From Opitutaceae bacterium (GTDB lineage Bacteria; Verrucomicrobiota; Verrucomicrobiia; Opitutales; Opitutaceae): a DNA stretch of 64,000 bases. Shown here piece by piece: positions 35,882 through 44,546 of the stretch. The notes under the pieces were generated by a model that worked only from the letters and a program-made list of their open reading frames with translations, searched no databases and was not told where the DNA came from. Made by a program: the position numbers and the translations under genes. The stretch lies in contig JADJTK010000009.1 of assembly GCA_016711225.1 (NCBI GenBank), positions 124,001 to 188,000 on the forward strand. The letters run 5' to 3'. Numbering within the stretch: the first letter of the stretch is position 1; the number at the start of each line of letters is the position of its first letter.

Positions 35882-36643
35882 TCAACGCTTTCGGATCTCG
35901 ATGGAGCCGTTGATGGTCTTGAGGCGCACGCGGCCAGCGCCGCTGCCGAGGCGGCCGGTGAGCTCGCGCCCCACCCAGTTCTCCTCGGTTGAGGTAAGTC
36001 CAAAATCGTTGGAGATGGAGCCGTTCACCGCACTGGCATCGATCTCCGCACTGGTATCGGCGGGGAGGCGCACTTCGATTGAGCCGTTGTCGGTTTCCAA
36101 TCGCACATCCTGCTTGTCGGCGATGGTGTCGAACTCCGCGGAGATGCCGCCGTTGACGGTGTTGAGCTCGACCTCGTGGCGCAGGCCGCGCGCGGTGATG
36201 CGGCCATTGAGAGATTTGGCCGTGACGCGGCCGTGGGCATTGGCGATCTGGATGGCGCCGTTGAGGGTCTCGATGCGGCGCAGCGTGGCGTTGTGCGGGA
36301 CGGTGAGGATGTAGGCGACGGAGCCGGTGTTAGTGAACTTTTTCAGCCAACTGCCGTCCTTGTCCAGGTACTCGGTTTTTACCGAGAAACGCCCTTCGCT
36401 GGCGTCGATGTGGACCGCGAGCGCCTTGAGGTCGGCTTCGGTGCGGGCCTCCTTGGTGGCAACTAGGCGCACTTCGGGCTTGTCCCAAGTCTCGATGGTG
36501 ATCGGGCCGTTGACGTTGTTGACGACGATCTCGCCGGTGGCGAGGAGCGGACGCGATTCTTCGATGGTCGCGGTGACGGTCGCGGCTCGTGTGAAGATCG
36601 GGAGGAAGGGGAAGGCGAGGAGTCCGAACAGGAGGAAGCGCAT
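35882..36643 (-). CDS. Exported DUF4097-type beta-helix protein
   Basis: A 253-residue protein with a signal peptide (MRFLLFGLLAFPFLPIFTRA). The mature part is a series of short repeats built around NG turns: VNNVNGPITIETW, IETLNGAIQIANA, AKSLNGRITARG, LNTVNGGISAEF, ETDNGSIEVRL, ASAVNGSIS and LKTINGSIEIRK. This stacked pattern is the DUF4097 (YvlB-like) beta-solenoid. Function unknown; it may be a surface or cell-wall sensor component. It follows the acyltransferase gene by 86 nt on the same strand. Confidence 0.85.
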   Translation of the reverse strand: MRFLLFGLLAFPFLPIFTRAATVTATIEESRPLLATGEIVVNNVNGPITIETWDKPEVRLVATKEARTEADLKALAVHIDASEGRFSVKTEYLDKDGSWLKKFTNTGSVAYILTVPHNATLRRIETLNGAIQIANAHGRVTAKSLNGRITARGLRHEVELNTVNGGISAEFDTIADKQDVRLETDNGSIEVRLPADTSAEIDASAVNGSISNDFGLTSTEENWVGRELTGRLGSGAGRVRLKTINGSIEIRKR

Positions 36644-36729
36644 GGCGGGTATCAGTTGTCGGTTACCAGAGATCGGTGATGACTGAGCACGGGGCGGGGA
36701 CGGCGGTGGGCGGTGGGCGGGGGGCGAAT

Positions 36730-37986
36730 CTAGTCGGCCGCAATCGGACGGGGCGTGGTGGAGGCGTAAAGGGGGAGAGGGAGAGGCAGGGCGCGGCGGC
36801 CGTTAAGCCAGGCTCCAATCCAGGTTGTGCGGACGAAGAAGTGATAGCTCGAGAGGAGCATCGTAAAGGAGATGGCGTTGATGAGCGGCCACTGGATCCA
36901 CCACGGCCAACCCCCGTGGGCGAACCAGACCTGGAGACCAACCACGAGAGGCAGGTGCACGAGATAGATCCAATAGGACGAGTCGGCCAAGTAGCGTACC
37001 CAGGCGCGGGGATGATTGAAGAAGCGGACAAAGAGCCCAAGCCAACCGGCGACCGCCAGGCACATGGTCAGGCTGGTGCCGGCTGCGGTGGCGAGGTGCA
37101 GGGCGCTGGCGTGTTCGAGCGCCCATGCCCCGCCTGCGATCCGTGCGCCGGTCCCCACCGCCGAAATGAGACCGATCAGCAGGCTAAGTGGAAGATAGAT
37201 GGACCAACGGCGGGCCAGCGACGGCAGGAGATCCTGGTGGCGCTGCAGCACCCAGCCGAGGGCGAAGAACAGCCCGTAGAGGGTAAGTACCGGCCAGTGC
37301 CAGGCGAAGCCGGCGTCGGGGGTATCGATGTTGGAGCTCTTCATCGCGCGCAGCAACGGGATGAGGGCCACGGCCAGCGCGACCGGCGCGAACCAACTGC
37401 ACCCAACCCGGTGATACGCGGCATGGGCCAGGCGGCGCGCGGCGTGTTCGGGGCGCAGGAGCCAGGATACCAGCCGGTGCCCTGCCTGGAAGAGGGCGGT
37501 GACGACGATCAGATAGTAGAGGAACCAGAGGTGGGTGAGGTTGATCCGGGGCCAGGACTCCTGGGCTGGTCCACCAAGGGCCAGCTGCCACAGCGGCAGC
37601 GAGGCGACTTCGGGCGGCAGCCGGATCGCCCCGGTGTGCAGGCCGCCGGACACCCAACAGGCGGAGAGCACTACCTTCATCGGGTAGAGCACCACCACGA
37701 AGACGAGGGCGATGCGGAGCGCGCGGTCGCGCAGAAACGCGGAAAGTCCTCGCCTGCCGATCACGACGTGGGCGAAGAAGCCGGCCAGAAGAAAGAACGC
37801 CTCCATGCGGAAACAGTGCACATAGTAGGCAAATAGCGCCGGGACGGTGGCCGTTTGCGGCGCCCCGACAGCCCACTCGGTGGACGGGACGATGAACGCC
37901 ATCGCGGCGTGCAGGCAGACGCCCAGCAGCAGGGCGAAGGCTCGAAAGGCGTCGAGCGAGTGGAGACGTTCCGGAGCGGAGCGCAT
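36730..37986 (-). CDS. Acyltransferase-3 family membrane protein
   Basis: A 418-residue polytopic membrane protein with about ten hydrophobic segments. The N-terminal RLHSLDAFRAFALLLGVCLHAAMAF contains the family's signature arginine/aspartate and the histidine in helix 1 thought to be catalytic, and SSYWIYLVHLPLVVGLQ near the C-terminus is also typical. Such proteins transfer acetyl or succinyl groups to exported glycans; it resembles the OpgC branch. An in-frame ATG at 38037 would add 17 residues; the one at 37986 fits the family. Substrate unknown. Confidence 0.85.
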   Translation of the reverse strand: MRSAPERLHSLDAFRAFALLLGVCLHAAMAFIVPSTEWAVGAPQTATVPALFAYYVHCFRMEAFFLLAGFFAHVVIGRRGLSAFLRDRALRIALVFVVVLYPMKVVLSACWVSGGLHTGAIRLPPEVASLPLWQLALGGPAQESWPRINLTHLWFLYYLIVVTALFQAGHRLVSWLLRPEHAARRLAHAAYHRVGCSWFAPVALAVALIPLLRAMKSSNIDTPDAGFAWHWPVLTLYGLFFALGWVLQRHQDLLPSLARRWSIYLPLSLLIGLISAVGTGARIAGGAWALEHASALHLATAAGTSLTMCLAVAGWLGLFVRFFNHPRAWVRYLADSSYWIYLVHLPLVVGLQVWFAHGGWPWWIQWPLINAISFTMLLSSYHFFVRTTWIGAWLNGRRALPLPLPLYASTTPRPIAAD

Positions 37987-38073
37987 CGGGAGGGACGGAG
38001 CGGCCAGGGCGGCAACTTGGCCGACAGGTGGAATCAAGGGGCCAAGCCGGCGCCCTGGCCTAAAGATGAGAGG

Positions 38074-38098
38074 AAAGCCGGGGCAACGCCCCGGCTTT
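38074..38098 (-). terminator. Terminator hairpin at the stop of the ABC ATPase gene
   Basis: An 11-bp perfect stem AAAGCCGGGGC / GCCCCGGCTTT with a 3-nt loop touches the stop codon. The tail is only moderately T-rich (TTTCCTCTC). Confidence 0.65.
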
Positions 38099-38844
38099 CA
38101 GCTTCCGGCGCTCTCGGCGCTCTCGTCGACGATGCGACCGTCGAAGAGATGCACGGTGCGGTCGGCGCTGCGGGCGAAACGGTTATCGTGGGTCACCATC
38201 ACGATGGTGGAGCCGGCCCGGTGCAGATCGCGCAGCAGTTCCATCACGGCGTCGCCGTTCTTCGAATCCAAGTTGCCGGTGGGCTCGTCGGCGAGCAGCA
38301 CCGACGGGCTGCCGGCCAGCGCGCGGGCCACGGCCACACGCTGCTGCTGACCGCCGGAGAGTTGGGAGGGCAGGTGCTTGGCGCGGTGGCCCATGCCGAC
38401 GCGCTCGAGGGCCTCCATGGCGCGCTGCTTGCGCTCGGCCGAAGGCATGCCGCGGTAGGTGAGCGGAAGCTCGACGTTCTCGTAGACGGTGAGGTCGCCG
38501 ATGAGGTTGAAGGACTGGAAGATGAAGCCAATCTCGCGGTTGCGGATACGAGCGCGCTCGGCCAGCGTGAGGTTCTCGACCGGGGTGCTGTTGAGCAGGT
38601 ATTTGCCGTCGCTGGGCGAGTCGAGCAGCCCGAGGATGGACAGCAGGGTGGATTTGCCGCAGCCGGACGGCCCGGCGATGGAGACAAACTCACCCTTGAA
38701 GATGTCGAGATGGATGCCGGAGAGGGCATGGGTCTCAACCTCGTCGGTGAGGAAGACCTTTTTGATGCCATCGAGCTTGATGAGGACCTGTCCGTTGGTG
38801 GTCATGGCGGTGGCGACGGGGTCGGGCATGGAGGCGGTGGACAT
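38098..38844 (-). CDS. ABC transporter ATP-binding protein (LolD/MacB-like)
   Basis: A 248-residue nucleotide-binding subunit. Walker A is GPSGCGKST, the Q-loop is GFIFQSFNLI, the signature is LSGGQQQRVAVARAL, Walker B is LLADEPTGNLD and the switch histidine is in VMVTHDNRF. The NLDSKNG and SFNLIGDLTVYENV features place it with the LolD/MacB/FtsE group that works with FtsX-like permeases and moves substrates at or out of the inner membrane. The HlyD-type gene lies 161 nt upstream on the same strand, but no permease gene is in the window. Confidence 0.92.
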   Translation of the reverse strand: MSTASMPDPVATAMTTNGQVLIKLDGIKKVFLTDEVETHALSGIHLDIFKGEFVSIAGPSGCGKSTLLSILGLLDSPSDGKYLLNSTPVENLTLAERARIRNREIGFIFQSFNLIGDLTVYENVELPLTYRGMPSAERKQRAMEALERVGMGHRAKHLPSQLSGGQQQRVAVARALAGSPSVLLADEPTGNLDSKNGDAVMELLRDLHRAGSTIVMVTHDNRFARSADRTVHLFDGRIVDESAESAGS

Positions 38845-38851
38845 GATGATG

Positions 38852-39008
38852 CGGATTGAAGGGTGTGGATTGCGAATTGAAAAACGGGGGAACCGGGGAA
38901 GGATTTTCGATTGGGGATTGCCGATTGGCGATAGGGCGGCGGCGGAGCGGAGTGTGGAGGATGGCCGGGCCGGCCAATCGAAAACCGAAAATCTGAAATC
39001 GAGAATCA
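38852..39008. repeat. Degenerate heptad repeats between the HlyD-type and ABC genes
   Basis: Three sets with exact 7-nt spacing fill the spacer: GGATTG-type units at 38852-38879, GATT at 38909, 38916, 38923 and 38930, and AATC-type units at 38975-39008 (CCAATCG, AAAACCG, AAAATCT, GAAATCG, AGAATCA). The last unit contains the stop of the HlyD-type gene. Confidence 0.75.
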
Positions 39009-40259
39009 GTTGAGCCGTACGCGCTCGGTGTTGTCGTGGTTGGACATGTCGGACAGGATCACCCGGTCGCCGGGCTTGAGGCCGGCGATGATCTCGATGG
39101 TGTTAACCGAGCTGCGACCCAGTTCGACGGTGGTGCGCGTGGCGATGCGGTCCTCGGCGTCGAGCAGGAAGATGCCGACCTTGCTGCGCTCCTGGCCGAA
39201 GGCGGGGCGGCCGACGTAGACCACGTTGTCGAGACGTTCGAGCTCGACGGTGCCGTCGACGGAGAGGTCGGGGCGGGCGCCCTTGGGCAGCTCGCCGGTG
39301 ATGGCCACGTCGACCAGCACGGTGCCGTTCTGCACGGCGGGGTCGATGCGGGCCACGCGACCGGCGACGATGCCGTTGCGCGTGTCGATGGCGGCGGTGA
39401 GCCCGAGCACGATGTCCTTGGCCTGCGTCTCCGCGATGCGGATTTCGGCCTTGAGATTGGCGGGGTCGGCCACGCGGGCGAGGTTGCTGCCCGGGCCCAC
39501 CTGCTGGCCGACCTCGAGGGGAAGCACCTGGAGTACGCCGGCGACGCCGGCGCGCACGTGGAGGGCCTCCGAGTCGCGGCGGGCGAGGTCGGCCTGTGCG
39601 CGGTAGCGGGCGACCTCGGCCTCCTTGGGGGCGATCTGCGCGCCGCGGGTGCGGCGGGCGAGTTCGAGGCGTTTTTGTTCGATCACCCAGCAGGCGTCGG
39701 CGGCCTCGGCGGTGACCTTGGATTGTTTGAGCACGACGGAGGCGACGAGGCCGTCCTTGAAGAGTTCCTCGTTGACCTCGGCCTGGAGGCGAGCGCGTTC
39801 GTAGTCGGATTTCACCCCGGCGGCGCGTGATTCCATTTCAAGGAGGTTGCGTTCGACCTGGGCGACGAGGCTCTCGAGCTCGGCTTCGCCGGCCTTGAGC
39901 TGGAGGGTAGCGTTGAGGGCGGCCTGTTCGACGTCGGGGTTGGTGAGTTCGACGATGAGTGAGTCGGGCTGCACGAAGGCGCCGGGGCGTAGCACGATGC
40001 GCTCGACGCGACCGCTGGTACGCGCGGCGATCCAGCGGATGTCCACCGGCACGAGCGTACCCAGGCCGCGGACCTGGCGGACCATGGGACCTTGCTTGAC
40101 GGTATCGATCCACACGAGGCTGCGCTCGAGGGTGGGGGCGGCGGGTTTGAGGCGGGCGAGGAAGAAACTGATACCGGCGAGGCCGAGCACGATGCCCGCA
40201 CCGATCAAGATGTGGCGGCGGCGTTTTTCCTTGGAGGCGTTGGGGCGGGGGATGTCCAT
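39006..40259 (-). CDS. HlyD/MacA-type periplasmic adaptor protein
   Basis: A 417-residue membrane-fusion protein. A single membrane helix (about 16-34, HILIGAGIVLGLAGISFFLA) is followed by a lipoyl/barrel half (TVKQGPMVRQVRGLGTLVPVD), a long coiled-coil hairpin (about 100-220) and the second barrel half with DPANLKAEIRIAE and the C-terminal GLKPGDRVILSD. It would bridge an inner-membrane transporter and an outer-membrane channel. The ABC ATPase downstream is its likely partner, giving a MacA/MacB-like exporter, though the permease is not seen here. Confidence 0.88.
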   Translation of the reverse strand: MDIPRPNASKEKRRRHILIGAGIVLGLAGISFFLARLKPAAPTLERSLVWIDTVKQGPMVRQVRGLGTLVPVDIRWIAARTSGRVERIVLRPGAFVQPDSLIVELTNPDVEQAALNATLQLKAGEAELESLVAQVERNLLEMESRAAGVKSDYERARLQAEVNEELFKDGLVASVVLKQSKVTAEAADACWVIEQKRLELARRTRGAQIAPKEAEVARYRAQADLARRDSEALHVRAGVAGVLQVLPLEVGQQVGPGSNLARVADPANLKAEIRIAETQAKDIVLGLTAAIDTRNGIVAGRVARIDPAVQNGTVLVDVAITGELPKGARPDLSVDGTVELERLDNVVYVGRPAFGQERSKVGIFLLDAEDRIATRTTVELGRSSVNTIEIIAGLKPGDRVILSDMSNHDNTERVRLN

Positions 40260-40553
40260 GGGCGGTTGTTGCGCCTGCTATTGCAGGGCCTGTGCCATGC
40301 CGCCAAATGAGCTTTAAGTGATTGGTGGAACAATAGGATAGGGTCTAGCTGCGTATTCCTGGGGACGCGGGGGTTGGCCAAGCGTGGGATGGTGCTTTCC
40401 CAGGATTGGGACTAGGTTGCCCCCGGTTCGTTCTCCGTCGACGCCGCACCGTTCGTCCCGGGGAAGATGCGAGGGCGGCGCCGCCCGGTCTCGTGTGCGG
40501 AGGGATGACCACGCGCGTCACCACGGGTGGACGGGCAGCGGCGCAGGCGGCGT

Positions 40554-41483
40554 CTAGACCGGAGTGGGCAGCGTCGGCTGGCGGCGGGCCAACTCGTTGG
40601 CGTAGGAGCGTCCGAGGGTGGCGGCGTTATGGGTGGCCCAGTCGGTGAGTCGCGTGGCGCCGGCGGGAGGGGCGTCGACGTAGAGGCGGTTCTGCATGAG
40701 GCCGGCGATCTCTTCGCGGGTAACAAATTCGTCGCGGTGCCACCATCCGACCAGCCGCGCCGCCGCGTAACCGAACCACGGTGGAACCCCGAAAACCGGT
40801 CGCGGGCAACCGATAATTTGCCCGACGGTGCGGGCGAGCTCGCGGTACGTGAAGGTCTCCGGGCCGATGGCTTCGATCGTGCGGTCGCCGGTGGTCGTGG
40901 CTTCGCGGACGGCCAGTGCGGCGAAGTCTTCGACGTGGATCGGCTGGAGCTTGTACTTGCCATCGCCGAAGACGCCGAAGCAGGGCAGGTGTCGCAGTGC
41001 CCAGGCGATGTTGTTGATCAGGATGTCGCCGTCGCCAAAGAGCACGGCCGGGCGGAGGATCGTGTGTGGGATACCGCTCTCGCGGAGTGCTCGTTCCAGC
41101 CGGCCCTTGCCGTGGAAATAGGGCAGGGGCGAGCCTTCCTCCGGATTTGTGATGCTCACGTGGACGATGCGCGGCACGCCGGCGCGCTTCGCCGCCGCAA
41201 AGAGGGTGAGCGTGTTCTGAACGGCGGTGGCGTGATTGAAACGCCGATGGTCGAAGCGTACCCAGTAGGTATTGATGAGTACGGCGGTCCCCTCCAGCGA
41301 CCGGGTGAGTTCGTCAGGCGCCTCGAAGTGAAATGGGGCCGCGTGGATATGGTTCGCGAGCGGATGGCCGTGGCCCGGCGAGTTGGTGAGAGTGCGAACG
41401 GTGTGCCCATGCTCGAGGAGGCGGCGGGCGATGCGGCTACCCGAATACCCGAAGGCTCCGGTAACGGTGATTGGCAGGTTCAT
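40554..41483 (-). CDS. NAD(P)-binding, NmrA/atypical SDR protein
   Basis: A 309-residue Rossmann-fold protein. The N-terminal ITVTGAFGYSGSRIARRLLEHG is an NAD(P)-binding GxxGxxG motif in the form typical of NmrA-like atypical SDRs. VPRIVHVSITNPEEGS and YFHGKGRLERALRESGI replace the YxxxK site, and TILRPAVLFGDGD is typical of NDUFA9/NmrA relatives. Redox-sensing or reductase role. It lies 165 nt downstream of the GbsR-like regulator and shares an upstream motif with it, so it is probably controlled by that regulator. The gap 40260-40553 beyond it shows nothing recognisable. Confidence 0.85.
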   Translation of the reverse strand: MNLPITVTGAFGYSGSRIARRLLEHGHTVRTLTNSPGHGHPLANHIHAAPFHFEAPDELTRSLEGTAVLINTYWVRFDHRRFNHATAVQNTLTLFAAAKRAGVPRIVHVSITNPEEGSPLPYFHGKGRLERALRESGIPHTILRPAVLFGDGDILINNIAWALRHLPCFGVFGDGKYKLQPIHVEDFAALAVREATTTGDRTIEAIGPETFTYRELARTVGQIIGCPRPVFGVPPWFGYAAARLVGWWHRDEFVTREEIAGLMQNRLYVDAPPAGATRLTDWATHNAATLGRSYANELARRQPTLPTPV

Positions 41484-41503
41484 TGGTAATCGCAGAAATT
41501 ACG

Positions 41504-41516
41504 GTATAGACAGAAA
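41504..41516 (-). promoter_or_regulatory. Candidate operator upstream of the NAD(P)-binding gene
   Basis: The plus-strand bases GTATAGACAGAAA match 12 of 13 with GTACAGACAGAAA before the regulator gene. The site begins 21 nt upstream of the start codon. Confidence 0.55.
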
Positions 41517-41648
41517 CTAACAGCGATACGTTTTGTTTGATTCAGAATGGGTGTGGCTGCGGCTATTCGCGAGGGCGGGCCTCTGATGCGGTCGGAGGGG
41601 GCGTCGAAGTGGGGCGCGTGCGGCCGGTGCACTCCCCCGTCCGGGGGC

Positions 41649-42173
41649 TTATCGCAGCCATTGACTGAGCTTGGCGCCGAAAGTAACGAGTTTCATCCGG
41701 GCGGCGCGGGGCAGGCGGCGGACTTCACCGTACCAGGAATCGACCGACTCCAGGAAGGTCAGGAGGTCGCCGACTCGCTCTTGGGTGTAGGCATCGGTGG
41801 GTGATTTCTCCTCCGCCATCATGGCCGAGGTTTCTCGGAGTACTTTGAGCATCGGGTCGACCTCGCGGCGTTTGCGCTCATCAAGGAGGATCTCGAAGGT
41901 TTGCCAGACGTCCTTGAGGGATTGGAAATGGTCGCGGCGGTCGCCCATGAGGTGCACGACGCCGACGATGCCCCAGGCTTGGAGTTCCTTCAGGCTATTG
42001 CTGACGTGCGAGCGGGCCACCTGGAGGACTTCCGTGATCTCATCCGCGGCAAGGGGCTTGGGCGAGAAGTAGAGAAGCGCGTGAATCTGGGCGACCGTGC
42101 GGTTGATGCCCCAACGGGTTCCCATCTCTCCCCAGTGGAGCACGAGCTTTGACTGCGCGGGTGTTAGTTTCAT
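41649..42173 (-). CDS. GbsR/MarR-family winged-helix regulator
   Basis: A 174-residue transcription regulator with an N-terminal winged helix (INRTVAQIHALLYFSPKPLAADEITEVLQVARSHVS..., positions about 22-75) and a helical C-terminal half for dimerisation. The combination of MGTRWGINRTVAQIHALL with LKELQAWG is typical of the GbsR branch of MarR proteins. A perfect 14-bp palindrome sits right at its start, which suggests autorepression. An in-frame ATG at 42209 lies on the other side of that palindrome and is less likely. The ligand is unknown. Confidence 0.88.
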   Translation of the reverse strand: MKLTPAQSKLVLHWGEMGTRWGINRTVAQIHALLYFSPKPLAADEITEVLQVARSHVSNSLKELQAWGIVGVVHLMGDRRDHFQSLKDVWQTFEILLDERKRREVDPMLKVLRETSAMMAEEKSPTDAYTQERVGDLLTFLESVDSWYGEVRRLPRAARMKLVTFGAKLSQWLR

Positions 42174-42190
42174 GTCTGTACAGACAGAAA
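42173..42190 (-). promoter_or_regulatory. Palindromic operator at the regulator start
   Basis: TGTCTGTACAGACA (42173-42186) is a perfect 14-bp palindrome touching the ATG; its right half continues as GTACAGACAGAAA, shared with the site at 41504. Confidence 0.65.
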
Positions 42191-42248
42191 AAACAGGCCG
42201 ACTTGGCAAGGGCTAAAGCCGTTCGTCGGATTCGCCCCCCAGGCATAG

Positions 42249-44376
42249 CTATTCCCCCTCGTTGCGCAGGAGGCGGCGGGAGGCGTCGGCGAGGAAGTGG
42301 TCCTGGGAGGCCAGGGCGGGCTGGCTGGCGGTGCGCACCACCGGCGTGTAGGCACCCTGGGGCTGCAGCTCACGGGCGTTCTCGGTATCTTGAAGCTGGA
42401 TTTGGAGCACGTCCTGCAGCACGCGCTGGCGCAGGGCCGGATCCTCAAGCGGGAAGACGACTTCGACGCGGCGAAAGAAGTTGCGCGGCATCCAGTCGGC
42501 GCTGCCGAGATAGACGCGGGGCTCGCCGCCGTGGTTTTCAAAGTAGAAGGCGCGGGCGTGCTCGAGGAAGCGGCCAACGATGGAACGCACGCGGATGTTC
42601 TCGCTCAGGCCAGGGATGCCGGGCACTAGGCAGCAGACGCCGCGCACGATGAGGTCGATCTGGACGCCGGCGCAGGAGGCCGCGTAGAGCGCCTCGATGG
42701 TGGTGCGGTCCACCAGACTGTTCATTTTGGCGACGATGCGCGCGGGTTTGTTCTGGCGCGCGGCTGTGGCCTCCGTGGCGATGAGCTCCTGAATCTGCGC
42801 GTGCAGGTTGTAGGGGGCGACCAGCAGGTGGCGGAAGCTGGGCTGGCGGACGAAGCCGGTGAGTGTATTAAAAAGATAGGCGACCTCGATGGTGAGGGCG
42901 TCGCGTGCGGTGAACAAGCTGAAGTCGGTGTAGATGCGCGCGGTCTTGGGATTGTAGTTGCCAGTGCCGAGGTGGGCGTAGTGCCGCATGCCCTGCTCCT
43001 CCTGGCGCACCACCAGGCAGCACTTGCAGTGGATCTTCAGCCCGACGACACCGTAGACGACGTGCACGCCGGCCTCCTCGAGCTGGCGGGCCCACTGGAT
43101 GTTGTTGGCCTCGTCGAAGCGGGCTTTGAGTTCGACCAGCGCAGTGACCTGCTTGCCGTTTTGCGAGGCCTCCATGAGGGCATGGACGATGGGCGAGTCG
43201 CCGCTGGTGCGATAGAGCGTCTGCTTGATGGCGAAGACCTGGGGATCGCGAGCGGCTTCCTGCACGAAGGCCACGACGGGGTCGAACGAGTCGTAGGGGT
43301 GGTGGAGGAGGACGTCGCGTTGGGCGAGGGCGGCGAAGATGTTCTCGCCGGAAAGGGCGAATGGCCCCGGATGCGGGGCTACGGGTGGCTCCTTGAGGTC
43401 GGGCCGGTTGATGAGGTCGTAGACGCCCATCAGGCGCAGTAGGTTTAGCGGACCGTGGATGCGGAAGACGTATTCACGGGCGAGTCCGAGGTGGTCGGTG
43501 AGGCGTTCGAAGGTTGCCTCGTCCACGCCGTCTTCAATCTCCAAGCGCACGGCGGCGCCGCGGCGCAGGTTGCGCAACTCATTCTCGATGCGCTGGAGGA
43601 GATTCTCGGCCTCTTCCTCGTCGATGTAGAGGTCGCTGTTGCGGGTGACGCGGAAGGCGAAGGCCCCGTGGATGCGGTAGCCGGCAAAGAGCTGGTCGGC
43701 GCAGAGCTTGATGATCTCGCTCAGGAAGATGAAGCGGGCGGGGCCACGGGCGGCCGGGGCGATTTGGACGACGCGCGGGAGAATCCGGGGCACGGGCAGG
43801 ATGGCCAGGAAGCCTTCGTTTTCGGGCGTGCCGGGATTGTCGACGCTGACCACGACGTTGAGCGTCTTGTTGCCCAGTTGGGGGAACGGATGCGAGGCGT
43901 CGACGGCCAGCGGGGTGAGAACGGGATAGACTTGGGAGCGGAAATAGTCGCGTACCCACGCGAGCTCCTGGCGGGTGAGTTCCGGGCCGGTCTTGAAAGC
44001 GATATGTTCGCGCTGGAGGGCGGGGCGGAGGTGGTCGCTCCAGCAGCGGTATTGCTCCTCGACGATCGATGCCACCACCAGATGGATGCGGGCGCAGCTG
44101 CTCGCGTGCGCCCAAACCGTCGAGCCCGAGATCGACGATGCCGGAATCCACCTGCTGGATGAGCCCGGCCACGCGGATCTCGAAGAACTCGTCGAGGTTG
44201 GAACTGACGATCGCCAAGAACTTGAGCCGCTCCAGCAGCGGATTGCGGGGGTTCCAAGCTTGCTCGAGCACGCGGCGGTTGAAGGCCAGCCAGCTCAGTT
44301 CACGGTTGAAAAACAGGGCCTTGGCCGGCGCGGCGGGCGCGGGCTTGGCTTTGGGTGTTTTGCGGGTACGAGGCAT
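42249..44376 (-). pseudogene. ppk1: Polyphosphate kinase 1 gene with a frameshift
   Basis: Two adjoining frames together encode a full PPK1 of about 708 residues, which makes polyphosphate from ATP. The first frame (from 44376) has FFNRELSWLAFNRRVLEQA and SSNLDEFFEIRVAGL and runs to REQLR. The second (to 42249) continues from RIHLVVASIVEEQ and holds the catalytic motifs HLGTGNYNPKTARIYTD and ENHGGEPRVYLGSADWMPRN. One extra base in the GGG at 44090-44092 explains the shift. Either the gene is freshly broken or the base is a sequencing error; the rest is well preserved, which favours a recent event or error. Confidence 0.85.
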
Positions 44377-44546
44377 CGGGAGCGGGGGCGGACGCTAGAA
44401 GCAGGCGTGGTCAAAGCGAAGCGGAAAGCGCGCGGCGACCCGCACCGAGGCGCAGAGTTCACCTGACTGTAACATTGGCCCAGATGGGGGACGGTGCCGG
44501 GAAAACCTTGCGGCACTGGAGGCTTTCCGAAGAGTCGCAGCCGGAA

